In this document: in pieces, positions 32,342 to 40,022 of the stretch | Layout of the letters: each line of letters begins with the position of its first letter | Numbering within the stretch: position 1 is the first letter of the stretch | Assembly (NCBI RefSeq): GCF_019263585.2 | Contig: NZ_JADQDF010000001.1 | Span: forward strand, 4,536,501 to 4,600,500 | Reading direction: 5' to 3' | Origin: Pseudonocardia oceani | Lineage (GTDB): Bacteria; Actinomycetota; Actinomycetes; Mycobacteriales; Pseudonocardiaceae | Length of the DNA stretch: 64,000 bases | Position numbers and translations under genes: made by a program | Notes under the pieces: generated by a model | Seen by the model: the letters and a program-made list of their open reading frames with translations, nothing else | Told to the model about the DNA's origin: nothing | Database searches by the model: none

Positions 32342-33625
32342 TCAGTACGGGCGGCGGTGCTGGAGCGAGAGCTGGTGGACGTCGAGGTAGCCGACGCGGA
32401 ACCCGGCCTCGCAGTAGGCGAGGTAGAACTCCCACATGCGGCGGAAGGTCTCGTCGAAGCCGAGGCCGGCGACGGTCTCCCAGCGGTCCAGGAACGTGCG
32501 GCGCCAGTGCGCGAGCGTGCGGGCGTAGTCCGGGCCCAGGCTGCGGCGCTCGGCGATGCGCAGGCCGGTGTGGTCGCGCAGGTTCTGCTCGATGGCCTCG
32601 ATCGACGGGATCACCCCGCCCGGGAAGACGTACTTGGAGATCCAGGTGTAGTCGTCCTGCGACACCAGCATCCGGTCGTGCGGCATGGTGATCGACTGCA
32701 GGCCGACCTTGCCGCCGGGCTTGAGCAGGCGGTCGAGTGCGGCGAAGTACGTCGGCCAGTAGGCCACGCCCACGGCCTCGATCATCTCGACGCTGACCAC
32801 GGCGTCGTAGCTGCCCTGGGCCTCGCGGTAGTCGCGCAGCAGGACCTGTACGCGGTCGGCGACGCCGGCCGCCTCCAGGCGCTGCTCGGCGAGCTTCGCC
32901 TGCTCGGCGGAGATCGTCAGGGTGGTGACGCGGGCGCCGCGCTGCGCGGCGCGGGTGGCCAGGCCGCCCCAGCCGGTGCCGATCTCCAGGACGTGGCTGT
33001 CCGGGCCGACGCCCGCCATGTCCAGGATGCCGTCGATCTTGCGCTCCTGGGCGAGCACGAGGTCGTCGCTGCCGTCGGCGAACCAGCCGGCGGAGTAGGA
33101 CATCGTCTCGTCGAGGAACGTGGCGAACAGGTCGTTGGACAGGTCGTAGTGGCGGTGGATGTTCTCCCGCGACCCCTCGACCGTGTTGACCTCCTCGCTG
33201 GGCTGGCGGGCCTCGGCGAAGCGCCGCCCGATGCGCTGCAGCACCGGCGGGATGAGCGTCGCCATCTTCGCCGCGAACGGGGCGAGGAGGTCGGCGAGCT
33301 CGGTGGTGGTCCAGTCGCCGACCATGTAGGACTCGCCGAACCCGATCTTCGAGCCCGCGCCGAGGCGGTGGAAGAACGCGTCGGGACGCACGATGCGCAT
33401 GACGGGGGAGTCGGGGCCACCCGAGCCGATGCGCTCGCCGCCCGGGAACACCACCCGCACCGGCAGCGGCTTGACCGCCTGGCGGAACAGCGCCTCGGCG
33501 ATGCGCGCCTTGCCCGGTGCCCGCGGCGGCGTGGCCAGACCCGGCCACACCCCTTCGTTGGGCCGCGGCACGAAGTGGTTGTTGGAGCGCCGGACCGGGG
33601 TCGGGCTGAAGGGTTCGGTCGTCAC
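32342..33625 (-). CDS. cyclopropane/tuberculostearate-type fatty-acid methyltransferase (paralogue 2, UfaA1-like)
   Basis: This 427-aa CFA-family enzyme has NIHRHYDLSNDLFATFLDETMSYSAGWF, HVLEIGTGWGGLATRAAQRGA, VVSVEMIEAVG and SISKYVFPGG-type motifs. Length and setting match mycobacterial UfaA1 (Rv0447c), reported to make tuberculostearic (10-methylstearic) acid from oleoyl lipids. GTG 33625 overlaps the DUF1365 stop by 4 bp. Confidence 0.92.
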   Translation of the reverse strand: MTTEPFSPTPVRRSNNHFVPRPNEGVWPGLATPPRAPGKARIAEALFRQAVKPLPVRVVFPGGERIGSGGPDSPVMRIVRPDAFFHRLGAGSKIGFGESYMVGDWTTTELADLLAPFAAKMATLIPPVLQRIGRRFAEARQPSEEVNTVEGSRENIHRHYDLSNDLFATFLDETMSYSAGWFADGSDDLVLAQERKIDGILDMAGVGPDSHVLEIGTGWGGLATRAAQRGARVTTLTISAEQAKLAEQRLEAAGVADRVQVLLRDYREAQGSYDAVVSVEMIEAVGVAYWPTYFAALDRLLKPGGKVGLQSITMPHDRMLVSQDDYTWISKYVFPGGVIPSIEAIEQNLRDHTGLRIAERRSLGPDYARTLAHWRRTFLDRWETVAGLGFDETFRRMWEFYLAYCEAGFRVGYLDVHQLSLQHRRPY

Positions 33626-34407
33626 TGGACGCCTTCCTGTGGTGCGTGCTGCGGCCGGCGGATCACGGGCAGTCGCCGCAGCCACAGCGCGATGCCGTGG
33701 CGGCGGATGAGAGCCGAGGTGCGGTGGGTCACGAGCGGGCGCCGGACGAGCATCCGGGCCAGCGCGGCGGGGGTGGCCGGGCGCCGCGAGCCGGTGACGG
33801 TGGCCGTCAGCGCGGTCGCGTCGTCCTGGCGCAGGCTGACCGACACCGCCAGGCGCTCGCCGGGCAGCGGCAGCACCATCCGGTAGTCGCCCTCGACGGT
33901 GAGGAACGGCGAGACGTAGAAGTCCTTCGGCGTCTCGGCGCGGCCCGCGTCGTCGGTGCGCAGCAGGTAGCAGTGGCGCTCGCCGTAGGTGTTGTGGACC
34001 TCGGCGACGACGCACTCGAGCCCGCCGTCGGGCCGGTGGCACCAGTACACGGTGATCGGGTTGAACACGTACCCGAGCACCCGGGCGTGGGCGAGCATGA
34101 GGACCCGCCCGCCCGCGAGGTCGACGCCGTGGGTGGCCAGGTAGGCGTCGAGGTTCCGGCGGATGGTGCGGTCGGGGTCGCCGAGGTGGTCGCGCGCCTC
34201 GAACCGGGCGAACGGGCGCAGCCACACCGGCATCTGCGGCAGCGCGTCGAGGTCGACGAGCCAGAGGTAGACGGAGTGGGTGAAGCGCCGGTCCATGCTC
34301 TGACGCCGGACGTGGCGGACCTCGGTGTCGTACAGGGCGGGCACCTCCGGCGCCCGTGAGCGCGAAACGCTGCCCTGGGCCTGGTCGCCACTCACGACCT
34401 CGGTCAC
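33622..34407 (-). CDS. DUF1365 protein, N-terminus containing a 42-bp repeat
   Basis: DUF1365 proteins accompany CFA-like and FAD-dependent enzymes (Rv0448c next to ufaA1). The core begins VPALYDTEVRHVRRQSMDRRFTHSVYLWLVDLD and contains MLAHARVLGYVFNPITVYWCHRPDG. GTG 34407 overlaps the upstream stop as GTGA, like most junctions in this operon, and gives 261 aa. Then the repeat at 34355-34396 is translated in frame. If GTG 34344 is used instead, the protein has 240 aa and the repeat is intergenic. Function is probably lipid metabolism. Confidence 0.85.
   Translation of the reverse strand: MTEVVSGDQAQGSVSRSRAPEVPALYDTEVRHVRRQSMDRRFTHSVYLWLVDLDALPQMPVWLRPFARFEARDHLGDPDRTIRRNLDAYLATHGVDLAGGRVLMLAHARVLGYVFNPITVYWCHRPDGGLECVVAEVHNTYGERHCYLLRTDDAGRAETPKDFYVSPFLTVEGDYRMVLPLPGERLAVSVSLRQDDATALTATVTGSRRPATPAALARMLVRRPLVTHRTSALIRRHGIALWLRRLPVIRRPQHAPQEGVQ
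34355..34396. repeat. 42-bp hairpin repeat, copy B (at or inside the DUF1365 start)
   Basis: It begins CGTGAGCGCG and ends CGCCACTCACG, the same outer ends and exact length as the other copies. It aligns in the same orientation as the reverse complement of copy D. Its length of 14 codons keeps the DUF1365 frame open. Confidence 0.75.
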
Positions 34408-35678
34408 CAGCCCGCTCCGAGGCTCGCCGCGGCCCGCACGCCGGCCGCGCACCCGTCCTCGTGGAAGCCCCAGCCGTGGTAGGCGCCCGCGAAGGCCACC
34501 GTGCCGTCGTTGAGCAGCGGCAGGCGGCGCTGCGCGGCCACCGACCCCGGCGTGTAGATCGGGTGCTCGTAGTGCATGGTCGCGATCACCGAGTCCTGGT
34601 CGACGCGGTCGGTGCCGTTGAGCGTCACGACGTAGTCCTCGGGCTCGGCCAGGCGCTGCAGCCGGTTCATGTCGTAGGACACGAGCACCGGGGCGTCCTG
34701 GCTGGAGCAGGCGGACTTGAGGTAGTTCCACGATGCGCGGGCGCCGGCGTTGCGCGGTAGCACCGACGTGTCGCGGTGCAGCTGGGTCGTGTTGGCGGAG
34801 TAGGCGAAGGCGCCCAGAACCGCGCGCTCGTCGTCGGTGGGGCGGTCGAGCAGCGCGAGCGCCTGGTCGGGGTGCGTCGCGATGACGACCTTGTCGACGC
34901 GGTGCGGGCCGTCGGCCTCGATCCGCACGCCGTCGCCGTCGCGGCGCACGGACGTGACCGGGTTGCTGACGTGCACCGCCGAGAGCCCCTTGACGACCTT
35001 CTCCACGTAGGCGCGCGAGCCGCCCGTGACGGTGCGCCACTGCGGCGACCCGCTGACGGCGAGCAGCCCGTGGTGGTGCAGGAACGTGAACAGGTAGCGC
35101 GCCGGGTAGGACATCGACACCGTCTCGCCCGCCGACCACACGGCGCTCACGACGGGCAGCATGAAGTGCTCGACGAAGTAGCGCGAGTAGCCGCCGATGG
35201 CCAGGAAGGCGCCGAGGGTGACGTCGCCCGCGCGCTCGTCGTCGAGGACCCGGCGGGCGTGCCGGTGGAACCGGACGACCTCGCCGAGCATCCGCAGGTA
35301 CTGCGGCCGGGCCGCGTTCGACAGCTGCGGGAACAGGCCACCGAGCTTGCGCGCCCCCGCGTACTCCAGCCCGCACCCCTCGCAGCGCACCGACATCGAC
35401 ATGTCCGACTCCTGCGTGGCCACCCCGAGCTCGGCGAACAGCCGCAGCAGGTTCGGGTAGGTCCGCTCGTTGTGGACGATGAAGCCGGAGTCCACGTTGG
35501 CCGTGCCGCCGTCCGGGGTGGACAGCTCGTGGGTGTGGGCGTGGCCACCCAGGCGGCCGTCGGCCTCGAACAGCGTGACGTCGTAGCGGCGCTGCAGCAG
35601 GTGGGCGGCGGTGAGCCCGGCGACCCCGGACCCGACGACGGCGGCCGTGGGCCGGGCGGTCGCGGGCAGCTGGCTCAT
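34404..35678 (-). CDS. FAD-dependent oxidoreductase (amine-oxidase/desaturase-like)
   Basis: This 424-aa flavoprotein has the Rossmann AAVVGSGVAGLTAAHLLQRRYDVTLFEADGRLGGHAHT and ANVDSGFIVHNERTYPNLLRLFAELGV. Its late segment, LNDGTVAFAGAYHGWGFHEDGCAAGVRAA, is the pattern of Rv0449c-like proteins found with CFA-type enzymes. It probably supplies redox chemistry on an acyl chain. ATG 35678 overlaps the hydrolase stop (ATGA). Confidence 0.9.
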   Translation of the reverse strand: MSQLPATARPTAAVVGSGVAGLTAAHLLQRRYDVTLFEADGRLGGHAHTHELSTPDGGTANVDSGFIVHNERTYPNLLRLFAELGVATQESDMSMSVRCEGCGLEYAGARKLGGLFPQLSNAARPQYLRMLGEVVRFHRHARRVLDDERAGDVTLGAFLAIGGYSRYFVEHFMLPVVSAVWSAGETVSMSYPARYLFTFLHHHGLLAVSGSPQWRTVTGGSRAYVEKVVKGLSAVHVSNPVTSVRRDGDGVRIEADGPHRVDKVVIATHPDQALALLDRPTDDERAVLGAFAYSANTTQLHRDTSVLPRNAGARASWNYLKSACSSQDAPVLVSYDMNRLQRLAEPEDYVVTLNGTDRVDQDSVIATMHYEHPIYTPGSVAAQRRLPLLNDGTVAFAGAYHGWGFHEDGCAAGVRAAASLGAGW

Positions 35679-36430
35679 GTGGTTGCTCCATCGAGTACGG
35701 CCCGGAGGCCGTTGGGCGGGGGTTGGCGCAGAGCGTTCGCAATCGCGGGGTCCTCGGGTTCGATGTGGAGGACGCCGAGCACGAATCGTGTGACGAGGTC
35801 GTGCCAGACCCGCGACCGGGCGATCATGAAGTGGCCGGCGCCGGGCACGTCGAAGCGGCAGATCCGCACGCCGCGCTCCTTGGCGCGCACGGCGTAGCGG
35901 AAGGACTCGCCGGGATCGGTCCAGCGCTCGCGGTCGCCGTGGGCGATGAGGACGGTGCGGCCGTCGAGCTGGTGGACGGGGTCGGAACCGTCGAGCCAGG
36001 GCGCGAGCGCGCAGACGGCGACGACGTTCGACCCCGCCGCGGCCCCGAGCGCGGCGCGCCCGCCCATCGAGTGCCCGACCAGCACGACCGGCACACCCGG
36101 GAAGCGCCCGGCCAGCTCGCCCAGCGCCCACTGGGCGTCGCGCAGGGCGTCGCGGGCCGGGGCGTTCCAGCCGCGGTAGCGGTAGCGGAGCAGGTGGACG
36201 GCGGGTCCGCGCCGGCTCAGCGCGCGGGCGAACGGCACCATCCGCCGGTAGGTCAGCCGCTTGCGCTCGCCGCTCTCGCGGCTGTGCGCGCGGCCGCCGT
36301 GCAGCACGAGCACCAGGGCGGCCGGGCGGTCCTGCTCCCGGCCGACGGGCTCCAACCGGGGCAGACCGGACTGATCGGGCACAGGGACCTCATGGACGGG
36401 GAACGGAACGCGGACAGTGTCCTGGGACAT
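35675..36430 (-). CDS. alpha/beta hydrolase, first gene of the lipid operon
   Basis: This 251-aa hydrolase has VLVLHGGRAHS, the nucleophile elbow VGHSMGGRAAL, an acidic LIAHGDRERWTDPG and a late His in PGAGHFM. It has no signal peptide and is probably an esterase or lipase. ATG 36430 was chosen over an upstream in-frame start at 36469. It heads the minus-strand operon and is divergent from the acyltransferase. Confidence 0.85.
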   Translation of the reverse strand: MSQDTVRVPFPVHEVPVPDQSGLPRLEPVGREQDRPAALVLVLHGGRAHSRESGERKRLTYRRMVPFARALSRRGPAVHLLRYRYRGWNAPARDALRDAQWALGELAGRFPGVPVVLVGHSMGGRAALGAAAGSNVVAVCALAPWLDGSDPVHQLDGRTVLIAHGDRERWTDPGESFRYAVRAKERGVRICRFDVPGAGHFMIARSRVWHDLVTRFVLGVLHIEPEDPAIANALRQPPPNGLRAVLDGATT

Positions 36431-36489
36431 CCGTCTCCGCCCGCGGGCCGGTTGGGGGCTGGGACGCACGTCACACGCACCCCGTGCGA

Positions 36490-36495
36490 CACAAT
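36490..36495 (+). promoter_or_regulatory. -10 hexamer (CACAAT), leaderless-type promoter
   Basis: CACAAT ends 6 nt before ATG 36502. Confidence 0.35.
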
Positions 36496-36501
36496 GGACC
36501 G

Positions 36502-37311
36502 ATGAGGCCGCTCACGACCTGGCAGAAGCTGCGCCTCACCGTCACGCGGCGGTGGGACACCTCCGGTTTCTGGTACGGGTTCGCCATCTGGGCGCTCTGG
36601 CCGTTCACGATGTTCGGCACCCGCATCGGCTGGAGCGGCGGCGAGCACATCCCCCGCACGGGTGGCGCCCTGCTCGCGATCAACCACGTCTCGTTCGCCG
36701 ACCCGATCTTCGACGTCGCGTTCACCATCTCGCACGGGCGGATGCCGCGGTTCCTGGCGAAGTCGGAGCTGTGGGACGTGCCGGTGGTGCGGTCGGTTCT
36801 CGGCAAGGGCGGCCACATCCCGGTCTACCGCTCCTCGGCGCGCGCGGGCGACGCCTACCGCGAGGCCATCGCGGCCGTGCAGCGCGGCGAGATCGTCGCC
36901 TTCTACCCGGAGGGCACGTTCACGGCCGATCCCGAGGGCTGGCCCATGAAGTCCAAGAACGGCATCGGCCGGATCGCGCTCGTCACCGGTGCGCCGGTGA
37001 TCCCCGTGGCCAACTGGGGCACGCAGGACGTCCTCCCTCCCGGGTCGAACCGGCCGCGCCTGTTCCTCCCGCGGCGGCGGGTCAGCGTGGTCGCGGGCCC
37101 GCCCGTCGACCTCTCCCGCTGGCTCGGCGGCCCCCGCACCCGCACCGCCCTCGACGGCGTCACCGCGGCGATCATGAACGACGTCACGGGGCTGGTGGCC
37201 GGGATCCGCGGCGAGCTGCCCCCGGCGCAGCCCTACGACCCGGCGGCGATCACCGCCGGCTCTTCCGGCCCGCCCGTGGGCGCGGCGGTGGACGAGCGCC
37301 CGGCGTCCTGA
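36502..37311 (+). CDS. 1-acyl-sn-glycerol-3-phosphate acyltransferase (PlsC family)
   Basis: This 269-aa enzyme has the catalytic H62-x4-D67 (INHVSFAD), GHIPVYR, the glycerol-phosphate-binding YPEGTF and VIPVANWG. It acylates a lysophospholipid or related acceptor at the membrane. GTG 36484 is an alternative start, but ATG 36502 fits the promoter spacing. It sits opposite the lipid-modifying operon. Confidence 0.9.
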   Translation: MRPLTTWQKLRLTVTRRWDTSGFWYGFAIWALWPFTMFGTRIGWSGGEHIPRTGGALLAINHVSFADPIFDVAFTISHGRMPRFLAKSELWDVPVVRSVLGKGGHIPVYRSSARAGDAYREAIAAVQRGEIVAFYPEGTFTADPEGWPMKSKNGIGRIALVTGAPVIPVANWGTQDVLPPGSNRPRLFLPRRRVSVVAGPPVDLSRWLGGPRTRTALDGVTAAIMNDVTGLVAGIRGELPPAQPYDPAAITAGSSGPPVGAAVDERPAS

Positions 37312-37316
37312 GGCTC

Positions 37317-37380
37317 ATGATCGCCGGAAGTGGTGCAGGGCGGTCAGGGATGGCCGCTCCGCACCGCAGATCGTGATCAT
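37317..37380. repeat. 63-bp family repeat, left copy
   Basis: It begins TGATCGCCG (37318), has internal GGTGC and GCACC arms, and ends GTGATCAT (37380). It aligns without gaps to 38327-38389 with about two thirds identity, and both have self-complementary ends. Confidence 0.7.
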
Positions 37381-37421
37381 GGTCGGGAGTTCGGCCGAAC
37401 CGCCTCGGTGATCATGGTCGG
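37373..37421. repeat. short tandem of GTGATCATGGTCGG with a 12-bp palindrome
   Basis: GTGATCATGGTCGG occurs at 37373-37386 and again at 37408-37421, 35 bp apart. Between them is the perfect palindrome GTTCGGCCGAAC (37389-37400). The second copy lies 18 bp before the DUF559 start, so it may be an operator. Confidence 0.7.
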
Positions 37422-37438
37422 TCGGCGATCCTCGCCGG

Positions 37439-38305
37439 ATGCTCCTCGACCACCTCCTCGCCCGGCAGGCCGGGGTGCTGACGACCGTGCAGGCCGTGGA
37501 GTGCGGGATCAGTGCCCGCACGGTGCGGCGCCGGGTCCAGCAGGGGGAGTGGGAGGTGCTGCATCCCGGCGTCCTCCTCGTGGGCGGGCACCGGCACTCC
37601 GACGAGGCACGGGTCCGGGCGGCGTGGCTGTGGGCCGGGACGTCGGCGATGGTCAGCGGCCCCGCGGCGGCGTACTGGCACCGGATGCTCGACCGGGCGC
37701 CGGCGGTGGTCGAGGTGACGGTTCCGCGCAACCGTCACCTGCGACCGCAGCCCGGCGTCGTGCTGCACCGGCGTGACCTCTCACCCGCCGACCACGTCGC
37801 CCACCGGCACCTGTCGCTCACTGCGGAGCCGCTGACCGCCCTCGAGACGGCGGTCGTGCAGCCCGGGGGATCGGTGTTCCTGGACCGGGCGCTGCAGCGG
37901 CACGTCCGGTTCCCGACGCTGTACCGCGCATACTGCCGCAACCTGGGTCGCCGCGGCTCGCCGCGGGCCACCGAGCTGATCGCGGCGTCGGCGGACCGGG
38001 CGGACTCGGCGGCCGAGCGCCTGCTCGTCACGCTGCTGCGGAACGCGGGGGTCACGGGTTGGGTGCTCGGGCACCCGTTCGGGTCGTGGCGGATCGATCT
38101 GGCGTTCCCCTCGGCGAAGCTCGCGATCGAGGTCGACGGGTGGGCGTGGCACGTCGACGCGGAGCGCTTCCGGAACGACCGGCGCAAGGGCAACGCGATC
38201 ACCCGGGCCGGGTGGGACCTGCTCCGCTACACCTGGCACGCGCTGGACGGCGAGCCGGCCGCGACCGTTGCGGAGATCGCCGGCACCGTCGCCGCCGCGG
38301 CGTGA
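37439..38305 (+). CDS. AbiEi-like winged-helix plus DUF559 (Vsr-like nuclease fold) protein
   Basis: This 288-aa protein has an N-terminal winged-helix segment (GVLTTVQAVECGISARTVRRRVQQGEWEVLHPGVLLVGG) like AbiEi antitoxin domains. Its C-terminal PD-(D/E)xK-type DUF559 region is WRIDLAFPSAKLAIEVDGWAWHVDAERFRNDRRKGNAI. Such proteins are common and often multicopy in actinobacteria; the role is unproven. No cognate AbiEii toxin is adjacent. It is flanked on both sides by copies of the 63-bp repeat. Confidence 0.85.
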   Translation: MLLDHLLARQAGVLTTVQAVECGISARTVRRRVQQGEWEVLHPGVLLVGGHRHSDEARVRAAWLWAGTSAMVSGPAAAYWHRMLDRAPAVVEVTVPRNRHLRPQPGVVLHRRDLSPADHVAHRHLSLTAEPLTALETAVVQPGGSVFLDRALQRHVRFPTLYRAYCRNLGRRGSPRATELIAASADRADSAAERLLVTLLRNAGVTGWVLGHPFGSWRIDLAFPSAKLAIEVDGWAWHVDAERFRNDRRKGNAITRAGWDLLRYTWHALDGEPAATVAEIAGTVAAAA

Positions 38306-38326
38306 CGACCGGCGTGATGACCGGCG

Positions 38327-38389
38327 TGATCACCGCCTGCGGTGCGCAGCGGCCACGGACGGCCGGGTGGCACCGCGGCCGGTGATCAT
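38327..38389. repeat. 63-bp family repeat, right copy
   Basis: It begins TGATCACCG and ends GTGATCAT, in the same orientation as the left copy at 37318-37380. Conserved blocks include GGTGC, GCGG, GGCCG and GCACCGC at identical offsets. A further GATCATGTG follows at 38400. Confidence 0.7.
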
Positions 38390-38454
38390 GTGCCGAGCCG
38401 ATCATGTGACAGATGCGCCTACCAGCCCCGGCCCCCGCTTGCGACCGTGGACGC

Positions 38455-38998
38455 ATGGACGACGGCTGGTACGTGCGGGACCTCGCGGTCACCGCCGCGG
38501 TGTTCGGGGTGGCTGCGTTCCTGTGGTTCGGGTGGGGGCAGGAGGGCCCACCGGAGCGCTGGCGGGCCTGGCTCGGCGTCGGCTCCGGGGTGGGGCTGCT
38601 GGTCACGGGCGTCGGCGGGTTCCTGGCGTGGCGGAACTGGGGTCCGGAGTCGGTGTTCGCCGTCGCCGGGACCCCGCGGGTGTTCGGGATCGTCTGCGGC
38701 ATCGAGTTCGGGCTGGCCGGCGTCGGCGCGGCGGTGCTGGGCGCCCGGGAGCGGCCGGAGTGGATCGCACCGTGGGTCGCGGTCGTTGTCGGCGTGCACT
38801 TCGTGCCGCTGGCGTGGATCTTCCGCGACCCGGCGCTGTTCCTGCTCGCCGCCCTGGTGACGGGCGCGGCCGTGGTGGCCGTGCTGCTGCGGGGACGGTT
38901 CACGCCCAGCGCGGTGACCGGCGTGGGGGCCGGCACCGCGCTGCTCGTGTTCGGGACTCGCGCCGCGCTGCTGGTCCTCTGGGCGCGAGCCCCCCTAG
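38455..38998 (+). CDS. hypothetical membrane protein, stop codon displaced by a C-tract
   Basis: This is a polytopic protein of about 180 aa (MDDGWYVRDLAVTAAVFGVAAFLWFGW onward, six hydrophobic stretches), family not recognised. The frame reaches CCCCCC at 38990-38995 and then misses TAG 38996-38998 by one base. It stays open far into the antisense of the desaturase gene. With one C fewer, the protein would end ...LLVLWARAP and share the CTAG with the desaturase stop. A homopolymer indel is therefore likely. Confidence 0.65.
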
Positions 38999-39954
38999 AC
39001 GCGCGCCAGCTTCTCCAGCCGCCGCGCGGTGGGCCAGCGGACCGAGTGGGCCCAGCCGAGCTTCTCGAAGAGCCAGATCACGCGGGCGGAGACGTCGACC
39101 TGCCCGCGCTGCACGCCGTGACGGGCGCAGGTGGGGTCGGCGTGGTGCAGGTTGTGCCACGACTCGCCGAACGACAGGACGGCGAGCGGCCAGACGTTGC
39201 GCGAGTGGTCGCGGGAGGCGAAGGGCTGGTCGCCGATGACGTGGCAGATCGAGTTGATCGACCAGGTGACGTGGTGCAGCAGCGCGACCCGGACGAGCCC
39301 GCCCCAGAAGAACGCGGTGAGCGCCCCCCACCAGGACATCGTGACGAGCCCGCCGATGACGCCGGGGACGACGAGCGAGAGCGTGGCCCACAGGACGAAC
39401 AGCCTGTCGACGCGCACGATGTCGCGGTCGGCGAGCAGGTCGGGGGTGAAGCGCTCCTCGTTGGTCTGGTCACGGCCGAACAGCCAGCCCATGTGGGCGT
39501 GGTAGAAGCCGCGGGCCAGCGCCGCGGGGCCGGTGCCGAACAGCCAGGGGGAGTGCGGGTCGCCCTCCTTGTCGGAGAACGCGTGGTGGCGGCGGTGGTC
39601 GGCCACCCAGTCGATGACGGGGCCCTGCAGCGCGAGGCTGCCCGACACCGCCAGCGCCACGCGCAGCACCCGGTTGGCCTTGAACGACCCGTGGGTGAAG
39701 TAGCGGTGGAACCCGACGGTGATGCCCAGGCCGCTGACCACGTAGAACGGCAGCGCGATGGCGAGGTCGACCCACGTCAGCCCCCAGCCCCACGCCACCG
39801 GCACGGCGGCCAGCAGGGCGAGCAGGGGCACGATGACGAAGACGTAGACGGCGACGGTGGACGCGACGCCGCGCTGCCCGTCGAGAAGGGGCTGCGGTGA
39901 TCGCTTCTGCGGACCCGCCGTACGGGCGGGGCTCTCGGCTACGGACACGGGCAC
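38995..39954 (-). CDS. acyl-CoA/acyl-lipid delta-9-type fatty-acid desaturase
   Basis: This 319-aa membrane di-iron desaturase has the three histidine boxes HRYFTH, HRRHH and HNLHH, with four hydrophobic segments. It introduces a cis double bond into saturated acyl chains, the kind of substrate the CFA-like enzymes nearby require. The start is a GTG, and its stop overlaps the convergent membrane-protein gene. It lies 4 kb from the lipid operon. Confidence 0.93.
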   Translation of the reverse strand: MPVSVAESPARTAGPQKRSPQPLLDGQRGVASTVAVYVFVIVPLLALLAAVPVAWGWGLTWVDLAIALPFYVVSGLGITVGFHRYFTHGSFKANRVLRVALAVSGSLALQGPVIDWVADHRRHHAFSDKEGDPHSPWLFGTGPAALARGFYHAHMGWLFGRDQTNEERFTPDLLADRDIVRVDRLFVLWATLSLVVPGVIGGLVTMSWWGALTAFFWGGLVRVALLHHVTWSINSICHVIGDQPFASRDHSRNVWPLAVLSFGESWHNLHHADPTCARHGVQRGQVDVSARVIWLFEKLGWAHSVRWPTARRLEKLARV

Positions 39955-40022
39955 CTCGGTGTCGACGGGGGAAGGGTGGCCTCACCAACCGGCCCAGTAT
40001 CCAGCATTCGCGCGCCGAGCTC

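Noticed and set aside
37439..38305. Complete AbiE toxin-antitoxin pair
   Set aside because: Only the AbiEi-like N-terminal segment is present. No AbiEii nucleotidyltransferase toxin is adjacent.
38999..39900. Extension of the membrane protein beyond 38998
   Set aside because: The added residues are the antisense of the desaturase gene and lack membrane or domain character. A C-tract frameshift is the simpler explanation.
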